Shown in pieces: positions 46,625 through 59,836 of a DNA stretch of 64,000 bases. The stretch is from Ectopseudomonas guguanensis. Lineage in GTDB: Bacteria; Pseudomonadota; Gammaproteobacteria; Pseudomonadales; Pseudomonadaceae. Position 1 is the first letter of the stretch. Each line of letters opens with the position of its first letter. Below the pieces are notes generated by a model. That model searched no databases. It was not told the DNA's origin and saw only the letters and a program-made list of their open reading frames with translations. The stretch is from assembly GCF_900104265.1 (NCBI RefSeq), contig NZ_FNJJ01000003.1, positions 350,672-414,671 of the forward strand, written 5' to 3'. The translations under genes and the position numbers were made by a program.

Positions 46625-48895
46625 ATGTTGAATCGAGAGCTCGAAGTCACCCTCAATCTGGCTTTCAAGGAGGCCCGTGCCAAGCGTCATGAGTTCATGA
46701 CGGTCGAGCATCTGCTGCTCGCCTTGCTGGACAACGAGGCAGCCGCCAGTGTGCTGCGGGCCTGCGGGGCCAACCTCGACAAGCTGCGCCATGATCTGCA
46801 GGAGTTCATCGACTCCACCACGCCACTGATTCCCCAGCACGACGAAGATCGCGAAACCCAGCCGACCCTGGGCTTCCAGCGCGTGCTGCAGCGCGCGGTG
46901 TTCCACGTGCAGAGTTCCGGCAAGCGCGAAGTGACTGGCGCCAACGTTCTGGTGGCCATCTTCAGCGAGCAGGAAAGTCAGGCGGTATTCCTGCTCAAGC
47001 AACAGAGCGTCGCCCGTATCGATGTGGTCAACTACATCGCCCATGGCATTTCCAAGGTGCCTGGCCATGGCGATCAGCATGAGCATGACCAGGAGATGCA
47101 GGACGAGGAGGGCGGCGAGTCGTCCACTTCCGGCAATCCGCTGGATGCCTACGCCAGCAACCTCAATGAACTGGCCCGTCAGGGGCGTATCGACCCGCTG
47201 GTCGGGCGCGAGCATGAAGTCGAGCGCGTCGCGCAGATTCTCGCCCGTCGGCGCAAGAACAATCCGCTGCTGGTAGGCGAGGCTGGCGTCGGCAAGACCG
47301 CCATTGCCGAAGGTCTGGCCAAGCGCATCGTCGACGAGCAGGTACCTGATCTGCTGGCCGACAGCGTGGTCTATTCCCTGGATCTCGGCGCACTGCTGGC
47401 CGGTACCAAGTACCGCGGCGACTTCGAGAAGCGCTTCAAGGCGTTGCTCAACGAGTTGCGCAAGCGTCCGCACGCCATCCTCTTCATCGACGAGATTCAC
47501 ACCATCATCGGTGCCGGCGCGGCGTCGGGTGGGGTGATGGATGCGTCCAACCTGCTCAAGCCGATGCTGTCCTCGGGCGAGATCCGCTGCATCGGCTCCA
47601 CCACCTTCCAGGAATTTCGCGGCATCTTCGAGAAGGATCGCGCTTTGGCGCGGCGCTTCCAGAAGGTCGACGTGGTCGAGCCGTCGGTGGAGGACACCGT
47701 CGGCATCCTCAAGGGGCTCAAGGCGCGTTTCGAGCAGCATCACCACATCGAATATAGCGATGAGGCGCTGCGTGCAGCGGCCGAGTTGGCTGCGCGCTAC
47801 ATCAATGATCGGCACATGCCGGACAAGGCCATTGACGTGATCGACGAGGCCGGCGCCTATCAGCGCCTGCAGCCGGAAGACAAGCGCGTGGCGCGTATCG
47901 ATGTCGCTCAGGTCGAGGACATCGTCGCCAAGATCGCGCGGATTCCGCCGAAGCACGTGTCCAGCTCCGACAAGGAGCTGCTGCGCAATCTCGAGCGCGA
48001 CCTCAAGCTCACCGTGTTCGGTCAGGACGCCGCCATCGACTCGCTGGCGACCGCCATCAAGCTGTCGCGTGCCGGCCTCAAGGCACCTGACAAGCCGGTC
48101 GGCTCCTTCCTCTTCGCAGGGCCTACCGGCGTGGGCAAGACCGAGGCGGCTCGGCAGCTGGCCAAGGCCATGGGCATCGAGCTGGTGCGCTTCGATATGT
48201 CCGAGTACATGGAGCGTCATACCGTGTCCCGCCTGATCGGCGCACCGCCCGGTTATGTCGGTTTCGATCAGGGTGGTCTGCTGACCGAGGCGATCACCAA
48301 GCAGCCGCACTGTGTACTGCTGCTCGACGAGATCGAGAAGGCGCATCCGGAAGTCTTCAACCTGCTGCTGCAGGTGATGGACCACGGCACCCTGACCGAC
48401 AACAACGGGCGCAAGGCGGACTTCCGCAACGTGATCCTGATCATGACCACCAACGCCGGTGCGGAAACCGCCTCGCGTGCATCGATCGGTTTCACTCAGC
48501 AGGATCACTCCACCGATGCCATGGAAGTCATCAAGAAGAGCTTCACGCCGGAGTTCCGCAACCGCCTGGATACCATCATCCAGTTTGGTCGCCTCAGCCA
48601 CGAAACCATCAAGAGCATCGTCGACAAGTTCCTCACCGAACTGCAGGCGCAGCTGGAAGACAAGCGCGTTACGCTGGAAGTCAGCGACGCGGCGCGCAGT
48701 TGGCTGGCCGAGCGTGGCTACGATGTACTGATGGGCGCGCGGCCGATGGCGCGTTTGATCCAGGACAAGATCAAGCGTCCGCTGGCAGAGGAGATCCTCT
48801 TTGGCGAGCTGGCCGAGCATGGCGGCGTGGTGCACGTGGACATCAAGGATGGCGAGCCTAGCTTCGAGTTCGAGACGGCGGCGGAGGTCGCCTGA
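46625..48895 (+). CDS. clpA: ATP-dependent unfoldase ClpA
   Basis: This 756-aa Hsp100 unfoldase threads substrates into ClpP. It has the N-domain that docks ClpS (residues 1 to about 145), an acidic linker, a first AAA+ module with Walker [10 protein letters not shown] near 218, and a second with GPTGVGKTE near 499. The ClpP-docking loop reads IGF (621-623) where E. coli has IGL. GAGGTGA precedes the ATG at the proper distance. ClpS is encoded just upstream. Confidence 0.96.
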   Translation: MLNRELEVTLNLAFKEARAKRHEFMTVEHLLLALLDNEAAASVLRACGANLDKLRHDLQEFIDSTTPLIPQHDEDRETQPTLGFQRVLQRAVFHVQSSGKREVTGANVLVAIFSEQESQAVFLLKQQSVARIDVVNYIAHGISKVPGHGDQHEHDQEMQDEEGGESSTSGNPLDAYASNLNELARQGRIDPLVGREHEVERVAQILARRRKNNPLLVGEAGVGKTAIAEGLAKRIVDEQVPDLLADSVVYSLDLGALLAGTKYRGDFEKRFKALLNELRKRPHAILFIDEIHTIIGAGAASGGVMDASNLLKPMLSSGEIRCIGSTTFQEFRGIFEKDRALARRFQKVDVVEPSVEDTVGILKGLKARFEQHHHIEYSDEALRAAAELAARYINDRHMPDKAIDVIDEAGAYQRLQPEDKRVARIDVAQVEDIVAKIARIPPKHVSSSDKELLRNLERDLKLTVFGQDAAIDSLATAIKLSRAGLKAPDKPVGSFLFAGPTGVGKTEAARQLAKAMGIELVRFDMSEYMERHTVSRLIGAPPGYVGFDQGGLLTEAITKQPHCVLLLDEIEKAHPEVFNLLLQVMDHGTLTDNNGRKADFRNVILIMTTNAGAETASRASIGFTQQDHSTDAMEVIKKSFTPEFRNRLDTIIQFGRLSHETIKSIVDKFLTELQAQLEDKRVTLEVSDAARSWLAERGYDVLMGARPMARLIQDKIKRPLAEEILFGELAEHGGVVHVDIKDGEPSFEFETAAEVA

Positions 48896-48905
48896 TCGAA
48901 AGGCT

Positions 48906-48936
48906 GCCCACCGAGAGTCAAAGGCTTTCGGTGGGC
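48906..48936 (+). terminator. Hairpin after clpA
   Basis: GCCCACCGAGAG and CTTTCGGTGGGC form a 12-bp stem with one mismatch just past the clpA stop. It is not followed by a T tract and precedes a stronger terminator. Confidence 0.45.
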
Positions 48937-48939
48937 CAA

Positions 48940-48971
48940 CGAAAACGCCCGGCATAGGCCGGGCGTTTTCG
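48940..48971. terminator. Bidirectional terminator between clpA and infA
   Basis: CGAAAACGCCCGGC and GCCGGGCGTTTTCG form a perfect 14-bp stem with an ATAG loop. A/T-rich ends make it usable by both converging transcripts. Confidence 0.9.
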
Positions 48972-48984
48972 TTTGGTGCTTGGC

Positions 48985-49203
48985 TTAACGGGCGCGGTAG
49001 GTAATGCGGCCCTTGCTCAAGTCATAAGGCGTCAGCTCAACGCGCACCTTGTCACCAGTGAGAATGCGGATGTAGTTCTTGCGCATCTTGCCGGAGATGT
49101 GCGCGGTAACGACGTGCCCGTTTTCCAACTCCACGCGGAACATGGTGTTGGGCAGGGTGTCGACGACAGTGCCTTCCATTTCGAAGCTGTCTTCTTTCGA
49201 CAT
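48985..49203 (-). CDS. infA: Translation initiation factor IF-1
   Basis: This 72-aa S1/OB-fold protein binds the 30S A site during initiation. It starts [20 protein letters not shown] and ends RGRITYRAR, nearly invariant in proteobacteria. The position between clpA and the aminoacyl-transferase genes is conserved in gammaproteobacteria. Confidence 0.97.
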
Positions 49204-49339
49204 GCAGTAAAGCCCTCGGTATCCAGGAAATGGCCCGGTGCAACTGGCGCCAGGCAAAAGCGGCGTGCATTGTGCCCGAAAACAGGGGGCTGCGCCAAGG
49301 GGCTTGGAGTGTCGAGCTGGCTGGGCCGCCGATGCAAGG

Positions 49340-50047
49340 CTAGGTCAGCAGGGTCCAGCGCTGGTTGACGAAGAGTTCGATCGGGCGGTACTGGGTCTTG
49401 TAATTCATCTTGCGGCAGTTCTTGATCCAGTAGCCGAGGTAGACGGCCCCCAGCCCCAGGCGCGCGGTCTCGCCGATCTGCCAGAGAATGGCAAAACGAC
49501 CCAGGCTGCGGCGCTCCTCGGCGGGGTCGTAGAAGGTGTAGACCGCCGAGAGACCGTTCGGCAGAAGATCGGTGACGGCAATGGCGACCAGTCGGCCCTG
49601 CAGGCGAAATTCATAGAAACGCGAGAACGGCAGGTCGCGCACCAGAAAGGTGGAGAACTGGTCACGGCTGGGCGGATACATGTCGCCGTCGGCATGGCGT
49701 TGCTCTATGTAGCGCACGTAGAGGTCGTAATACTCCTCGGTGAACGTCGGGCGTACGCAGCGAACGACGATATCTTCATTGCGCTTGAGGATGCGGCGCT
49801 GTTGCCGGTTGGGAGTGAAGCGCGCCGCTGGAATGCGCGCGGGAATGCAGGCGGTGCACTGCTGGCAGTGGGGGCGGTAGAGGTGATCGCCGCTGCGGCG
49901 AAAGCCCAGCTCCGACAGTTCGGCATAGACCAGCACATCCATGGGCTGACTGGGGTCGAGAAACAGGGTGGTGGCCTGCTCCTCGGGCAGATAGCTGCAT
50001 GGATGGGGTTGAGTGGCATAGAACTTCAGGCGGGCCAGCTCGGTCAT
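49340..50047 (-). CDS. bpt: Aspartate/glutamate leucyltransferase (Bpt)
   Basis: This 235-aa enzyme adds leucine from Leu-tRNA to proteins with N-terminal Asp or Glu, making them ClpS targets. The N-terminal cysteine-rich region ([16 protein letters not shown]) and the ATE-type C-terminal GNAT-like domain ([20 protein letters not shown]) are clear. It lies 54 bases after aat, its partner in the N-degron pathway. Confidence 0.93.
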
Positions 50048-50101
50048 GGCGAAATCTCGAAAAAGCCTGACTAAGAGTGTATGCCAGGCTTGGCTGCTCG
50101 A

Positions 50102-50782
50102 CTAGGCGAGCCAGTCCGCCTGGCTCGGCAGATCGAGATGGCGCTGCAGATACTCGGCAAAACGGGCGCGGGGTATGGCCCTGGCGCCGAAGCTGTGCAG
50201 ATGCTGGGTGGGCATCTGACAGTCGATGAGCACGAAACCCCATTGCTGCAGCTTGCCGACCAGGGTGGCGAAACCGACTTTCGATGCATTGTCGGCGCGG
50301 CTGAACATGGATTCGCCGAAGAACAGCTGTCCCATCGCCAGGCCGTAGAGTCCGCCGACCAGCTCGCCGTCCTGCCAGACTTCGACAGAATGAGCGATGC
50401 CGCGCTCATGCAACTGTAGATAGGCCTCCTGCATGCCGCGGGTGATCCAGGTGCCGTCGGCGTAAGCGCGCGGTGCGGCGCAGGCGGCTATGACGGCCGG
50501 GAAATCCTCATCGAAGGTGACGCGGTAGCGCTGCTGGCGCAGCAGTTTGGCCAGGCTGCGAGAAACATGCAGCTCCTCGGGGAACAGCACGGTGCGTGGG
50601 TCCGGTGACCACCAGAGAATCGGCTGGCCATCCTGGAACCAGGGAAAGCAGCCGTGGCGATAGGCGCTGATCAGGCGGTCGGCGCTCAGGTCGCCGCCGG
50701 CCGCCAGCAGGCCATTGGGTTCGCGCATGGCCTTGGCCAGCGGCGGGAACTGAAAAGAATCACGTTGCAGCCAGGTCAGCAT
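50102..50782 (-). CDS. aat: Leucyl/phenylalanyl-tRNA-protein transferase
   Basis: This 226-aa enzyme adds Leu or Phe to proteins with N-terminal Arg or Lys, creating the N-degron that ClpS reads. The family motifs [20 protein letters not shown] and [20 protein letters not shown] are present, as is [20 protein letters not shown]. The ATG at 50782 ([14 protein letters not shown]) sits 55 bases after trxB; a longer open frame into trxB is only shadow. Confidence 0.95.
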   Translation of the reverse strand: MLTWLQRDSFQFPPLAKAMREPNGLLAAGGDLSADRLISAYRHGCFPWFQDGQPILWWSPDPRTVLFPEELHVSRSLAKLLRQQRYRVTFDEDFPAVIAACAAPRAYADGTWITRGMQEAYLQLHERGIAHSVEVWQDGELVGGLYGLAMGQLFFGESMFSRADNASKVGFATLVGKLQQWGFVLIDCQMPTQHLHSFGARAIPRARFAEYLQRHLDLPSQADWLA

Positions 50783-50837
50783 GCGCGGTTGTCCAGCGGG
50801 GCGGGGGAGGGCGAGCGCAGTGGCTCGCCCAGATACT

Positions 50838-51866
<1,029 letters not shown>

Positions 51867-51982
51867 CTACACCGAAGCAGGGCAGGTGCGGGAGCGCGCT
51901 GATTGGCCTACTTCTCAGGCTGGCCCTACAATAGGCCGCTTCTGCGGTTAACCATCAGATGGACGCGCCAGAGGCGCAGGAA

Positions 51983-54391
51983 ATGGCTGTTTTGAAGAAT
52001 TCCACCACCCAGATCACCGATTGGCGCCAGAAACTTCAGTACCGACTGAAGGAAGGTGCCCTGATCGCCCTGGGCGCGATGTGCCTCTATGTGCTGATGG
52101 CACTGTTGACCTACAACGTTGCCGATCCGGCCTGGGACAATAGCGTCCAGGTCGAGCGCATCATCAATGCCGGCGGCAGCATTGGCGCCTGGCTCTCCAG
52201 CGCGCTGTTCGGTGCCCTGGGTTACTTCGCCTACATTTTTCCATTGTTGCTGGCTGCCAAGACCTGGCAGGTGTTCCGCACGCGTAATCAGCCCTGGCAC
52301 TGGAATGGCTGGCTGTTTTCCTGGCACAGCATCGGTCTGGTCTTCCTGGTTCTCTCGGGCGCCGCGCTGGGCGACATTCATTTCTCTGCCGCCGCAGGCA
52401 TGCAGGGCTCCGGCGGTGGCATGCTTGGCGCCAGCCTGGGCGATCTGGCCGTGCATGCGCTTAACGTGCAGGGCAGCACGCTGCTGTTCCTGGCGCTGTT
52501 CCTGTTCGGTTTGACCGTTTTCACCGATCTGTCCTGGTTCCGAGTGATGGACCTGACCGGCAAGATCACCCTCGATCTGATCGAGCTGATCCAGGGCGTC
52601 ATCACCGGCTGGTGGAATGCGCGTAGCGAGCGCAAGCAACTGAAGCTGCAGCTGCGCGAACTCGATGAGCGGGTCATCGAGGTGGCGGCGCCGGTCGTTT
52701 CGGATCGTCGCGAGCAGGCCAAGGTCAAGGAGCGCCTGATCGAGCGCGAAGAGTCACTCAGCAAGCACATGAGCGAGCGCGAAAAGCGTCCAGCGCCGGT
52801 TATCACGCCTCCAGCGCCGCCCAAGGCAGCCGAGCCGAGCAAGCGTGTACTCAAGGAGAAGCAGGCTCCCTTGTTCGTCGACACCGCCATCGAAGGCAGC
52901 CTGCCGCCGATTTCCATCCTCGATGTCGCCGAGAAGAAGCAGAAGCAGTTCTCCCCCGAGTCGCTGGAGGCCATGTCGCGCCTGCTGGAGATCAAGCTCA
53001 AGGAGTTCGGCGTCGACGTGGTGGTCGAGTCCGTGCATCCCGGCCCGGTGATTACCCGTTTCGAAATTCAGCCCGCTGCCGGGGTGAAGGTCAGCCGCAT
53101 CTCCAACCTGGCCAAGGATCTGGCGCGCTCGATGGCCATGGTCAGCGTGCGCGTGGTCGAGGTGATTCCCGGCAAGACCACCGTGGGCATCGAGGTGCCC
53201 AACGAGGATCGTCAGATCGTGCGCTTCTCCGAGGTGCTGTCTTCGAGCGAGTACGACGATGCCAAGTCGCCGGTGACCCTGGCGCTGGGTCACGATATCG
53301 GCGGTCGCCCGGTGATCGCCGATCTGGCCAAGATGCCGCACCTGCTGGTGGCCGGTACTACCGGCTCCGGTAAGTCGGTGGGCGTCAACGCCATGATCCT
53401 GTCGATCCTGTTCAAGTCCACGCCGGAAGAAGCGCGGATGATCATGATCGACCCGAAGATGCTGGAGCTGTCGATCTACGAAGGCATTCCGCACCTGCTG
53501 TGCCCGGTGGTCACCGACATGAAGGAGGCGGCCAACGCGCTGCGCTGGTCGGTGGCCGAAATGGAGCGCCGCTACAAGCTGATGGCGGCCATGGGCGTGC
53601 GTAACCTGGCCGGTTTCAACCGCAAGGTGAAGGACGCCATCGAGGCCGGCACGCCGCTGACCGACCCGCTTTACCGCCGTGAAAGCATGGAAGACGAGGC
53701 GCCGCTGCTCAAGCCGCTGCCCACCATCGTTGTGGTGGTCGACGAATTCGCCGACATGATGATGATTGTCGGCAAGAAGGTCGAAGAGCTGATCGCACGT
53801 ATCGCGCAGAAGGCGCGTGCCGCTGGTATCCACCTGATCCTCGCGACCCAGCGCCCGTCGGTGGACGTGATCACCGGTCTGATCAAGGCCAATATCCCGA
53901 CCCGTATGGCTTTCCAGGTGTCGAGCAAGATCGACTCGCGCACCATCCTCGATCAGGGCGGCGCCGAGCAGCTACTTGGTCACGGTGACATGCTCTATTT
54001 GCCACCCGGCACCGGTCTGCCGATTCGCGTGCATGGCGCTTTCGTCTCGGATGACGAAGTGCATCGCGTGGTCGAGGCCTGGAAGCAGCGCGGCGCGCCG
54101 GATTACATCGAGGATATCCTCGCCGGTGTCGAGGAGGGCGGCAGCGGCCTCGAGGGCGGCGGTGGTGGTGAAGGCGGTGAGGGCAGCGAGGAAGACCCGC
54201 TGTACGACGAGGCCGTCAATTTCGTGCTTGAAAGCCGCCGCGCCTCCATTTCCGCGGTGCAACGCAAGCTGAAGATCGGCTACAACCGCGCCGCGCGCAT
54301 GATCGAGGCCATGGAAATGGCCGGTGTGGTCAGCTCGATGAATACCAACGGTTCGCGCGAGGTGCTGGCGCCCGGTTCATCACGTGACTGA
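51983..54391 (+). CDS. ftsK: DNA translocase FtsK
   Basis: This roughly 802-aa septal DNA pump resolves and segregates chromosomes at division. Four N-terminal membrane helices are followed by a charged linker (about residues 200-300), then the alpha/beta motor with Walker A GTTGSGKS near 458 and Walker B region [11 protein letters not shown] gamma winged-helix domain ends the protein ([20 protein letters not shown]) and reads KOPS sites. The ATG at 51983 follows AGGCGCAGGAA; an in-frame ATG at 51959 has no ribosome-binding site. A Gly/Glu-rich spacer joins motor and gamma domain. Confidence 0.94.
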   Translation: MAVLKNSTTQITDWRQKLQYRLKEGALIALGAMCLYVLMALLTYNVADPAWDNSVQVERIINAGGSIGAWLSSALFGALGYFAYIFPLLLAAKTWQVFRTRNQPWHWNGWLFSWHSIGLVFLVLSGAALGDIHFSAAAGMQGSGGGMLGASLGDLAVHALNVQGSTLLFLALFLFGLTVFTDLSWFRVMDLTGKITLDLIELIQGVITGWWNARSERKQLKLQLRELDERVIEVAAPVVSDRREQAKVKERLIEREESLSKHMSEREKRPAPVITPPAPPKAAEPSKRVLKEKQAPLFVDTAIEGSLPPISILDVAEKKQKQFSPESLEAMSRLLEIKLKEFGVDVVVESVHPGPVITRFEIQPAAGVKVSRISNLAKDLARSMAMVSVRVVEVIPGKTTVGIEVPNEDRQIVRFSEVLSSSEYDDAKSPVTLALGHDIGGRPVIADLAKMPHLLVAGTTGSGKSVGVNAMILSILFKSTPEEARMIMIDPKMLELSIYEGIPHLLCPVVTDMKEAANALRWSVAEMERRYKLMAAMGVRNLAGFNRKVKDAIEAGTPLTDPLYRRESMEDEAPLLKPLPTIVVVVDEFADMMMIVGKKVEELIARIAQKARAAGIHLILATQRPSVDVITGLIKANIPTRMAFQVSSKIDSRTILDQGGAEQLLGHGDMLYLPPGTGLPIRVHGAFVSDDEVHRVVEAWKQRGAPDYIEDILAGVEEGGSGLEGGGGGEGGEGSEEDPLYDEAVNFVLESRRASISAVQRKLKIGYNRAARMIEAMEMAGVVSSMNTNGSREVLAPGSSRD

Positions 54392-54516
54392 GTGTTGCGC
54401 GCCGCGGATAAACCGCTGAATTCGCGGTCTACAGGATTCACGGCAGCTCAGACGCTGCCGAGCAGTGCGGGGTGCGGAGTCGCCTCGTCATTCTCATACG
54501 GACTCAAGGGGTTTAT

Positions 54517-55143
54517 ATGCGTGTTATTCGCCTGCTGATGCTGGCTGCTCTGAGTTTTACCCTGCTAACCGCCCAGGCTGACGAAGAGGCGGCCACCAAG
54601 CGCCTGACCGAACTGCTCAATCAGGCGCAGACCATCAACGCCCGTTTTTCCCAGCTGACCCTCGATGCCAGCGGCACCCAGCTGCAGGAGACCGCTGGCG
54701 AGCTGGTGCTTAAACGCCCAGGGCTGTTCCGCTGGCACACCGATCAGCCGATGGAACAGCTGCTGGTGTCGAATGGCGAAAAGGTCTGGCTGTATGATCC
54801 GGACCTGGAGCAAGTCACCATCCAGACCCTCGATCAACGCCTGACCCATACCCCGGCTCTGCTGCTCTCGGGCGATGTGTCGCAGATCCGTGAGAATTTC
54901 GAGATCGACTACAAGGAAGGCGGCAGCGTGGTCGACTTCATCCTCAAGCCCAAGGCCAAGGACAGCCTGTTCGACAGCCTGCGCCTGTCGTTCCGCAATC
55001 GCATGCTCAACGACATGCAGCTGATCGACAGCATCGGCCAGCGCACCAACATCCTGTTCCTCAATGTGAAGATGAACGAGCCGGTCGATGACGGCCAGTT
55101 CACCTTCGACATTCCGGAAGGCGCGGACGTCATCCAGGAGTAG
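54517..55143 (+). CDS. lolA: Outer-membrane lipoprotein carrier LolA
   Basis: This 208-aa periplasmic chaperone carries lipoproteins from the LolCDE complex to LolB. A Sec signal ([17 protein letters not shown]) is followed by the family pattern [20 protein letters not shown] and the [10 protein letters not shown] region. AAGGGG stands 6 bases before the ATG at 54517. It lies between ftsK and rarA as in other gammaproteobacteria. Confidence 0.95.
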   Translation: MRVIRLLMLAALSFTLLTAQADEEAATKRLTELLNQAQTINARFSQLTLDASGTQLQETAGELVLKRPGLFRWHTDQPMEQLLVSNGEKVWLYDPDLEQVTIQTLDQRLTHTPALLLSGDVSQIRENFEIDYKEGGSVVDFILKPKAKDSLFDSLRLSFRNRMLNDMQLIDSIGQRTNILFLNVKMNEPVDDGQFTFDIPEGADVIQE

Positions 55144-55146
55144 CGC

Positions 55147-56472
55147 GTGGATCTGTTCGGTCGTCAACCCGTCGCGCAGCCCCTGGCTGCGCGTTTGCGT
55201 GCTACCAGCCTGGACGAGTACGTCGGCCAGGAGCACGTGCTGGGGCCGGGCAAACCGCTGCGTGAGGCGCTGGAGCAGGGCGCCTTGCATTCGATGATCT
55301 TCTGGGGACCGCCCGGTGTGGGCAAAACCACCCTGGCGCGCCTGTTGGCCAAGGTCACCGATGCTCATTTCGAGACCATTTCCGCCGTTTTGTCCGGTGT
55401 GAAGGAAATCCGTCAGGCCGTCGAGGTGGCCCAGCAGCATGCGGCGCAGTACGGCCGTCGCACCATCCTCTTCGTCGACGAGGTGCACCGCTTCAACAAG
55501 AGCCAGCAGGACGCCTTTCTGCCCTATGTGGAAGACGGCACGCTGATTTTCATCGGTGCCACCACCGAGAATCCCTCGTTCGAGCTGAACAACGCGCTGC
55601 TGTCGCGCGCCCGCGTCTACGTGCTGAAGAGTCTTGACGAGGCGGCGATGCGCAAGCTGGTCAATCGCGCCTTGACCGATCCGAAAGGATTGGGCGATCG
55701 CCATCTCAGCCTGCCGGACGAGGCCTTTCAGATCCTTCTGGCTGCCGCGGATGGCGACGGGCGCCGTCTGCTCAACTTCCTCGAGAATGCCGCCGACCTT
55801 GCCGAGGACGATGGCGAAATCGGGGTGGAGTTGCTGCAGAACCTGCTGGGCGACAGCCGCCGTCGCTTCGACAAGGGCGGCGAGGCGTTCTATGACCAGA
55901 TTTCCGCCCTGCACAAGTCGGTGCGCGGCTCCAGCCCTGACGGCGCACTGTACTGGTACGCACGTATGCTCGACGGCGGCTGCGACCCGCTCTATATCGC
56001 CCGGCGTGTGGTGCGCATGGCCAGCGAGGATATCGGCAATGCCGACCCGCGCGCCTTGACCTTGTGCCTCAATGCCTGGGACGTGCAGGAGCGCCTGGGC
56101 AGTCCGGAGGGTGAGCTTGCCGTGGCTCAGGCCATCGTCTATCTGGCCTGTGCGCCGAAAAGCAATGCGGTCTATACGGCCTTCAAGGCGGCGATGCGTG
56201 ATGCTGCCGAGCAGGGCTCGCAGGAGGTGCCGCTGCACCTGCGCAATGCCCCGACCAAGCTGATGAAGCAGCTCGGCTATGGCGACGAATACCGCTACGC
56301 CCATGACGAGCCGGATGCCTACGCGGCTGGGGAGGACTACTTCCCCGAGAATTTGCAGCCACGTCAGTACTACGACCCCGTGCCGCGCGGCCTGGAGCTG
56401 AAGATTCGTGACAAGCTGCAACATCTGCGCAATCTGGACGCTACAAGCGCCAGGCAGAGGAGAAAATCATGA
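55147..56472 (+). CDS. rarA: Replication-associated recombination protein A (MgsA/RarA)
   Basis: This 441-aa AAA+ ATPase, related to clamp loaders and eukaryotic WRNIP1, acts at stalled replication forks. Walker [10 protein letters not shown] and Walker B FVDEVHRF are present, followed by the sensor-1 [10 protein letters not shown] and a C-terminal tetramerisation region. The gene starts with GTG at 55147, 3 bases after lolA, so translation is likely coupled. Confidence 0.95.
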   Translation: MDLFGRQPVAQPLAARLRATSLDEYVGQEHVLGPGKPLREALEQGALHSMIFWGPPGVGKTTLARLLAKVTDAHFETISAVLSGVKEIRQAVEVAQQHAAQYGRRTILFVDEVHRFNKSQQDAFLPYVEDGTLIFIGATTENPSFELNNALLSRARVYVLKSLDEAAMRKLVNRALTDPKGLGDRHLSLPDEAFQILLAAADGDGRRLLNFLENAADLAEDDGEIGVELLQNLLGDSRRRFDKGGEAFYDQISALHKSVRGSSPDGALYWYARMLDGGCDPLYIARRVVRMASEDIGNADPRALTLCLNAWDVQERLGSPEGELAVAQAIVYLACAPKSNAVYTAFKAAMRDAAEQGSQEVPLHLRNAPTKLMKQLGYGDEYRYAHDEPDAYAAGEDYFPENLQPRQYYDPVPRGLELKIRDKLQHLRNLDATSARQRRKS

Positions 56473-56849
56473 TCCGTGTGGCGCTTGCCGTAGCTGCAGG
56501 AGGGGCGCTCGGATCGGTGATGCGATTTCTCGTCGCCAGCTGGGTGGCCGGCAACTGGCCGCGGCACTTCTATCTGGGCACCTTTGCCGTCAATGTCCTT
56601 GGTTGCTTGTTGATCGGCCTGCTGTCCGGCTTGTTTCTGACGCGCAGCGACTTGCCCCTGGAACTGCGTACCGGGCTGATCACCGGGGTACTGGGTGGCT
56701 TCACCACCTTTTCATCGTTCAGTCTGGAAATCATGAAGCTGCTGGAGGGCGGGCGCGCAACCGAGGCCTTCGGCTATCTGGCTTTCAGTATTGTCGGCGG
56801 TTTGCTGGCGGCCTGGGCCGGTTTGAGCCTGGCCCGATTGGCATCCTGA
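56469..56849 (+). CDS. crcB: Fluoride channel CrcB/Fluc
   Basis: This 126-aa small membrane protein has four helices and works as an antiparallel dimer that exports fluoride. The key motifs are [19 protein letters not shown] (with the pore Asn) and [10 protein letters not shown] (with the phenylalanines of the fluoride track). The ATG overlaps the rarA stop by 4 bases. No fluoride riboswitch is present, since the gene is inside an operon. Confidence 0.93.
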   Translation: MIRVALAVAAGGALGSVMRFLVASWVAGNWPRHFYLGTFAVNVLGCLLIGLLSGLFLTRSDLPLELRTGLITGVLGGFTTFSSFSLEIMKLLEGGRATEAFGYLAFSIVGGLLAAWAGLSLARLAS

Positions 56850-56918
56850 CCCGCTAAGGCTTTACACTCCACAACCCGCGCCACACTGCTGGCCATCACC
56901 ATTTCGCCGTTGTCTTGA

Positions 56919-58208
<1,290 letters not shown>

Positions 58209-58230
58209 GCCGGTGATCGCGGTGCAGAAT

Positions 58231-58258
58231 ACGGGGTGGCAATGGCCGCCCCGTTTTT
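58231..58258 (+). terminator. Terminator of serS
   Basis: ACGGGGTGGC and GCCGCCCCGT pair over 10 bp with one G-T pair (58231-58240 and 58245-58254), followed by a T run (54-58). It ends the rarA-crcB-serS transcript. Confidence 0.8.
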
Positions 58259-58280
58259 GGCCTGGCGATGATCGCCGCGC

Positions 58281-58342
58281 GTAGGGTGCCCCGTGCGCAC
58301 CAAGGCCCTCCACCGTAGGTTGGTGCGCGCGGCGCACCCTAC
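58281..58342. repeat. GTAGGGTGC-type inverted repeat before cysG
   Basis: Arms at 58281-58301 (GTAGGGTGCCCCGTGCGCAC plus C) and 58322-58342 (GGTGCGCGCGGCGCACCCTA plus C) are partial inverse copies across 20 bases. Same family as 41114. It ends 25 bases before the cysG start. Confidence 0.78.
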
Positions 58343-58367
58343 GGACGTCCTTCTGCGAGGCTGATTG

Positions 58368-59756
58368 ATGCAATTCCTTCCGCTGTTCCACAAGCTGCAG
58401 GGTCGCCCGGTACTGGTTATCGGCGGTGGCGAGGTCGCGCTGCGCAAGGCGCGCCTGCTGAGCGATGCCGGCGCGCGTCTACGCGTCGTCGCACCGGAGA
58501 TTCGCAGCGAGTTGCAAGAGCTGGCCGGGGCCGAAGGCATCGCCCTGCGCGGCTATGCCAGCCGCGATCTGCAGGGCGTTGCCCTGGTCATTGCCGCCAC
58601 CGATGACGAGCCGCTCAATGCACGTATTTCTGCCGAGGCTCAGGCGCAGGGCATTCCGGTCAACGTGGTGGACGCGCCGGCACTGTGCAGCGTGATCTTC
58701 CCGGCTATCGTCGACCGCTCGCCGCTGATCGTCGCGGTCAGCAGCGGCGGCGATGCGCCGGTGCTGGCCAGGCTGATCCGCGCCAAGATCGAAACCTGGA
58801 TACCGGCCACCTACGGTCAGTTGGCCAACCTGGGCAAGCGCTTCCGTGAGCGGGTCAAGCAACTGTTTCCCGATGTACAGCAGCGCCGGGTGTTCTGGGA
58901 GGACGTCTTCCAGGGGCAAATCGCCGAAAGCGTGTTTGCCGGCAAGCCGGAAGAGGGCGAGCGCCTGCTGGAGGAGCGTCTGGCCGGTGCGGCGCCACGT
59001 GCGTTGGGCGAGGTCTATCTGGTCGGCGCCGGCCCGGGCGATCCCGATCTGCTGACCTTTCGCGCCCTGCGCCTGATGCAGCAAGCCGATGTGGTGCTGT
59101 ACGACCGCCTGGTGGCACCGGCCATCATCGAGCTGTGCCGGCGCGATGCCGAGCGCATCTACGTCGGCAAGCGCCGCGCCGATCATGCCGTACCGCAGGA
59201 GCAGATCAACCAGCTGCTGATCGACCTGGCGCGCCAGGGCAAGCGCGTGCTGCGCCTGAAGGGCGGCGATCCGTTCATCTTCGGCCGCGGTGGCGAAGAG
59301 ATCGAGCAGCTGGCCGCCGAGGACATCCCGTTCCAGGTGGTGCCGGGCATTACCGCGGCCTCCGGTTGCGCGGCCTATGCCGGGATTCCGCTGACCCATC
59401 GCGACCATGCGCAGTCGGTGCGTTTCGTCACCGGTCACCTCAAGGATGGCAGCAGCAATCTGCCCTGGAAGGATCTGGTGGCGCCTGGGCAGACGCTGGT
59501 GTTCTACATGGGCCTGGTCGGGTTATCCGGCATCTGCGAGCAATTGATCGCTCACGGCCGCTCGGCTGCAACGCCCGCGGCGTTGGTGCAGCAGGGCACC
59601 ACGCAGAATCAGCGGGTCTTCACCGGTACTCTGGAAACCCTGCCGCAGCTGGTGGCGCAGCACGAAGTGCATGCGCCCACCCTGGTGATAGTCGGAGAAG
59701 TGGTCACCCTGCGGGACAAGCTGGCCTGGTTCGAAGGCGCTCAGGGCAGCCTCTGA
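58368..59756 (+). CDS. cysG: Siroheme synthase CysG (trifunctional)
   Basis: This 462-aa enzyme makes siroheme for sulfite and nitrite reductases. The N-terminal half is the precorrin-2 dehydrogenase/ferrochelatase with the NAD-binding start [17 protein letters not shown]. The C-terminal half is uroporphyrinogen-III methyltransferase ([20 protein letters not shown] and [13 protein letters not shown]). The ATG at 58368 has GAGG 8 bases upstream; a TTG one codon earlier is unlikely. Confidence 0.95.
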   Translation: MQFLPLFHKLQGRPVLVIGGGEVALRKARLLSDAGARLRVVAPEIRSELQELAGAEGIALRGYASRDLQGVALVIAATDDEPLNARISAEAQAQGIPVNVVDAPALCSVIFPAIVDRSPLIVAVSSGGDAPVLARLIRAKIETWIPATYGQLANLGKRFRERVKQLFPDVQQRRVFWEDVFQGQIAESVFAGKPEEGERLLEERLAGAAPRALGEVYLVGAGPGDPDLLTFRALRLMQQADVVLYDRLVAPAIIELCRRDAERIYVGKRRADHAVPQEQINQLLIDLARQGKRVLRLKGGDPFIFGRGGEEIEQLAAEDIPFQVVPGITAASGCAAYAGIPLTHRDHAQSVRFVTGHLKDGSSNLPWKDLVAPGQTLVFYMGLVGLSGICEQLIAHGRSAATPAALVQQGTTQNQRVFTGTLETLPQLVAQHEVHAPTLVIVGEVVTLRDKLAWFEGAQGSL

Positions 59757-59761
59757 CGCAG

Positions 59762-59833
59762 GTAGGGTGGATCGCGCTTCATCGATCCACCGCGGTCGGG
59801 CATCGGTGGATGAAAAAGCGTCATCCACCCTAC
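59762..59833. repeat. GTAGGGTGGAT-type inverted repeat after cysG
   Basis: The left arm begins GTAGGGTGGATCGCGCTTCA and the right arm ends CATCCACCCTAC, imperfect inverse copies spanning 72 bases. It lies 5 bases past the cysG stop, between cysG and the convergent glutathionyl-hydroquinone reductase, and may act as a terminator for one or both. Confidence 0.75.
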
Positions 59834-59836
59834 GAC

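Noticed and set aside
46592..48955. A 787-codon open frame antisense to clpA, and similar long antisense frames opposite phoX (29199-31232), idh (41991-44075) and aceA (31540-33162)
   Set aside because: High GC coding on one strand leaves long open shadows on the other. These have His/Gln/Asp-rich, low-complexity translations, no ribosome-binding sites, and lie opposite well-known proteins.
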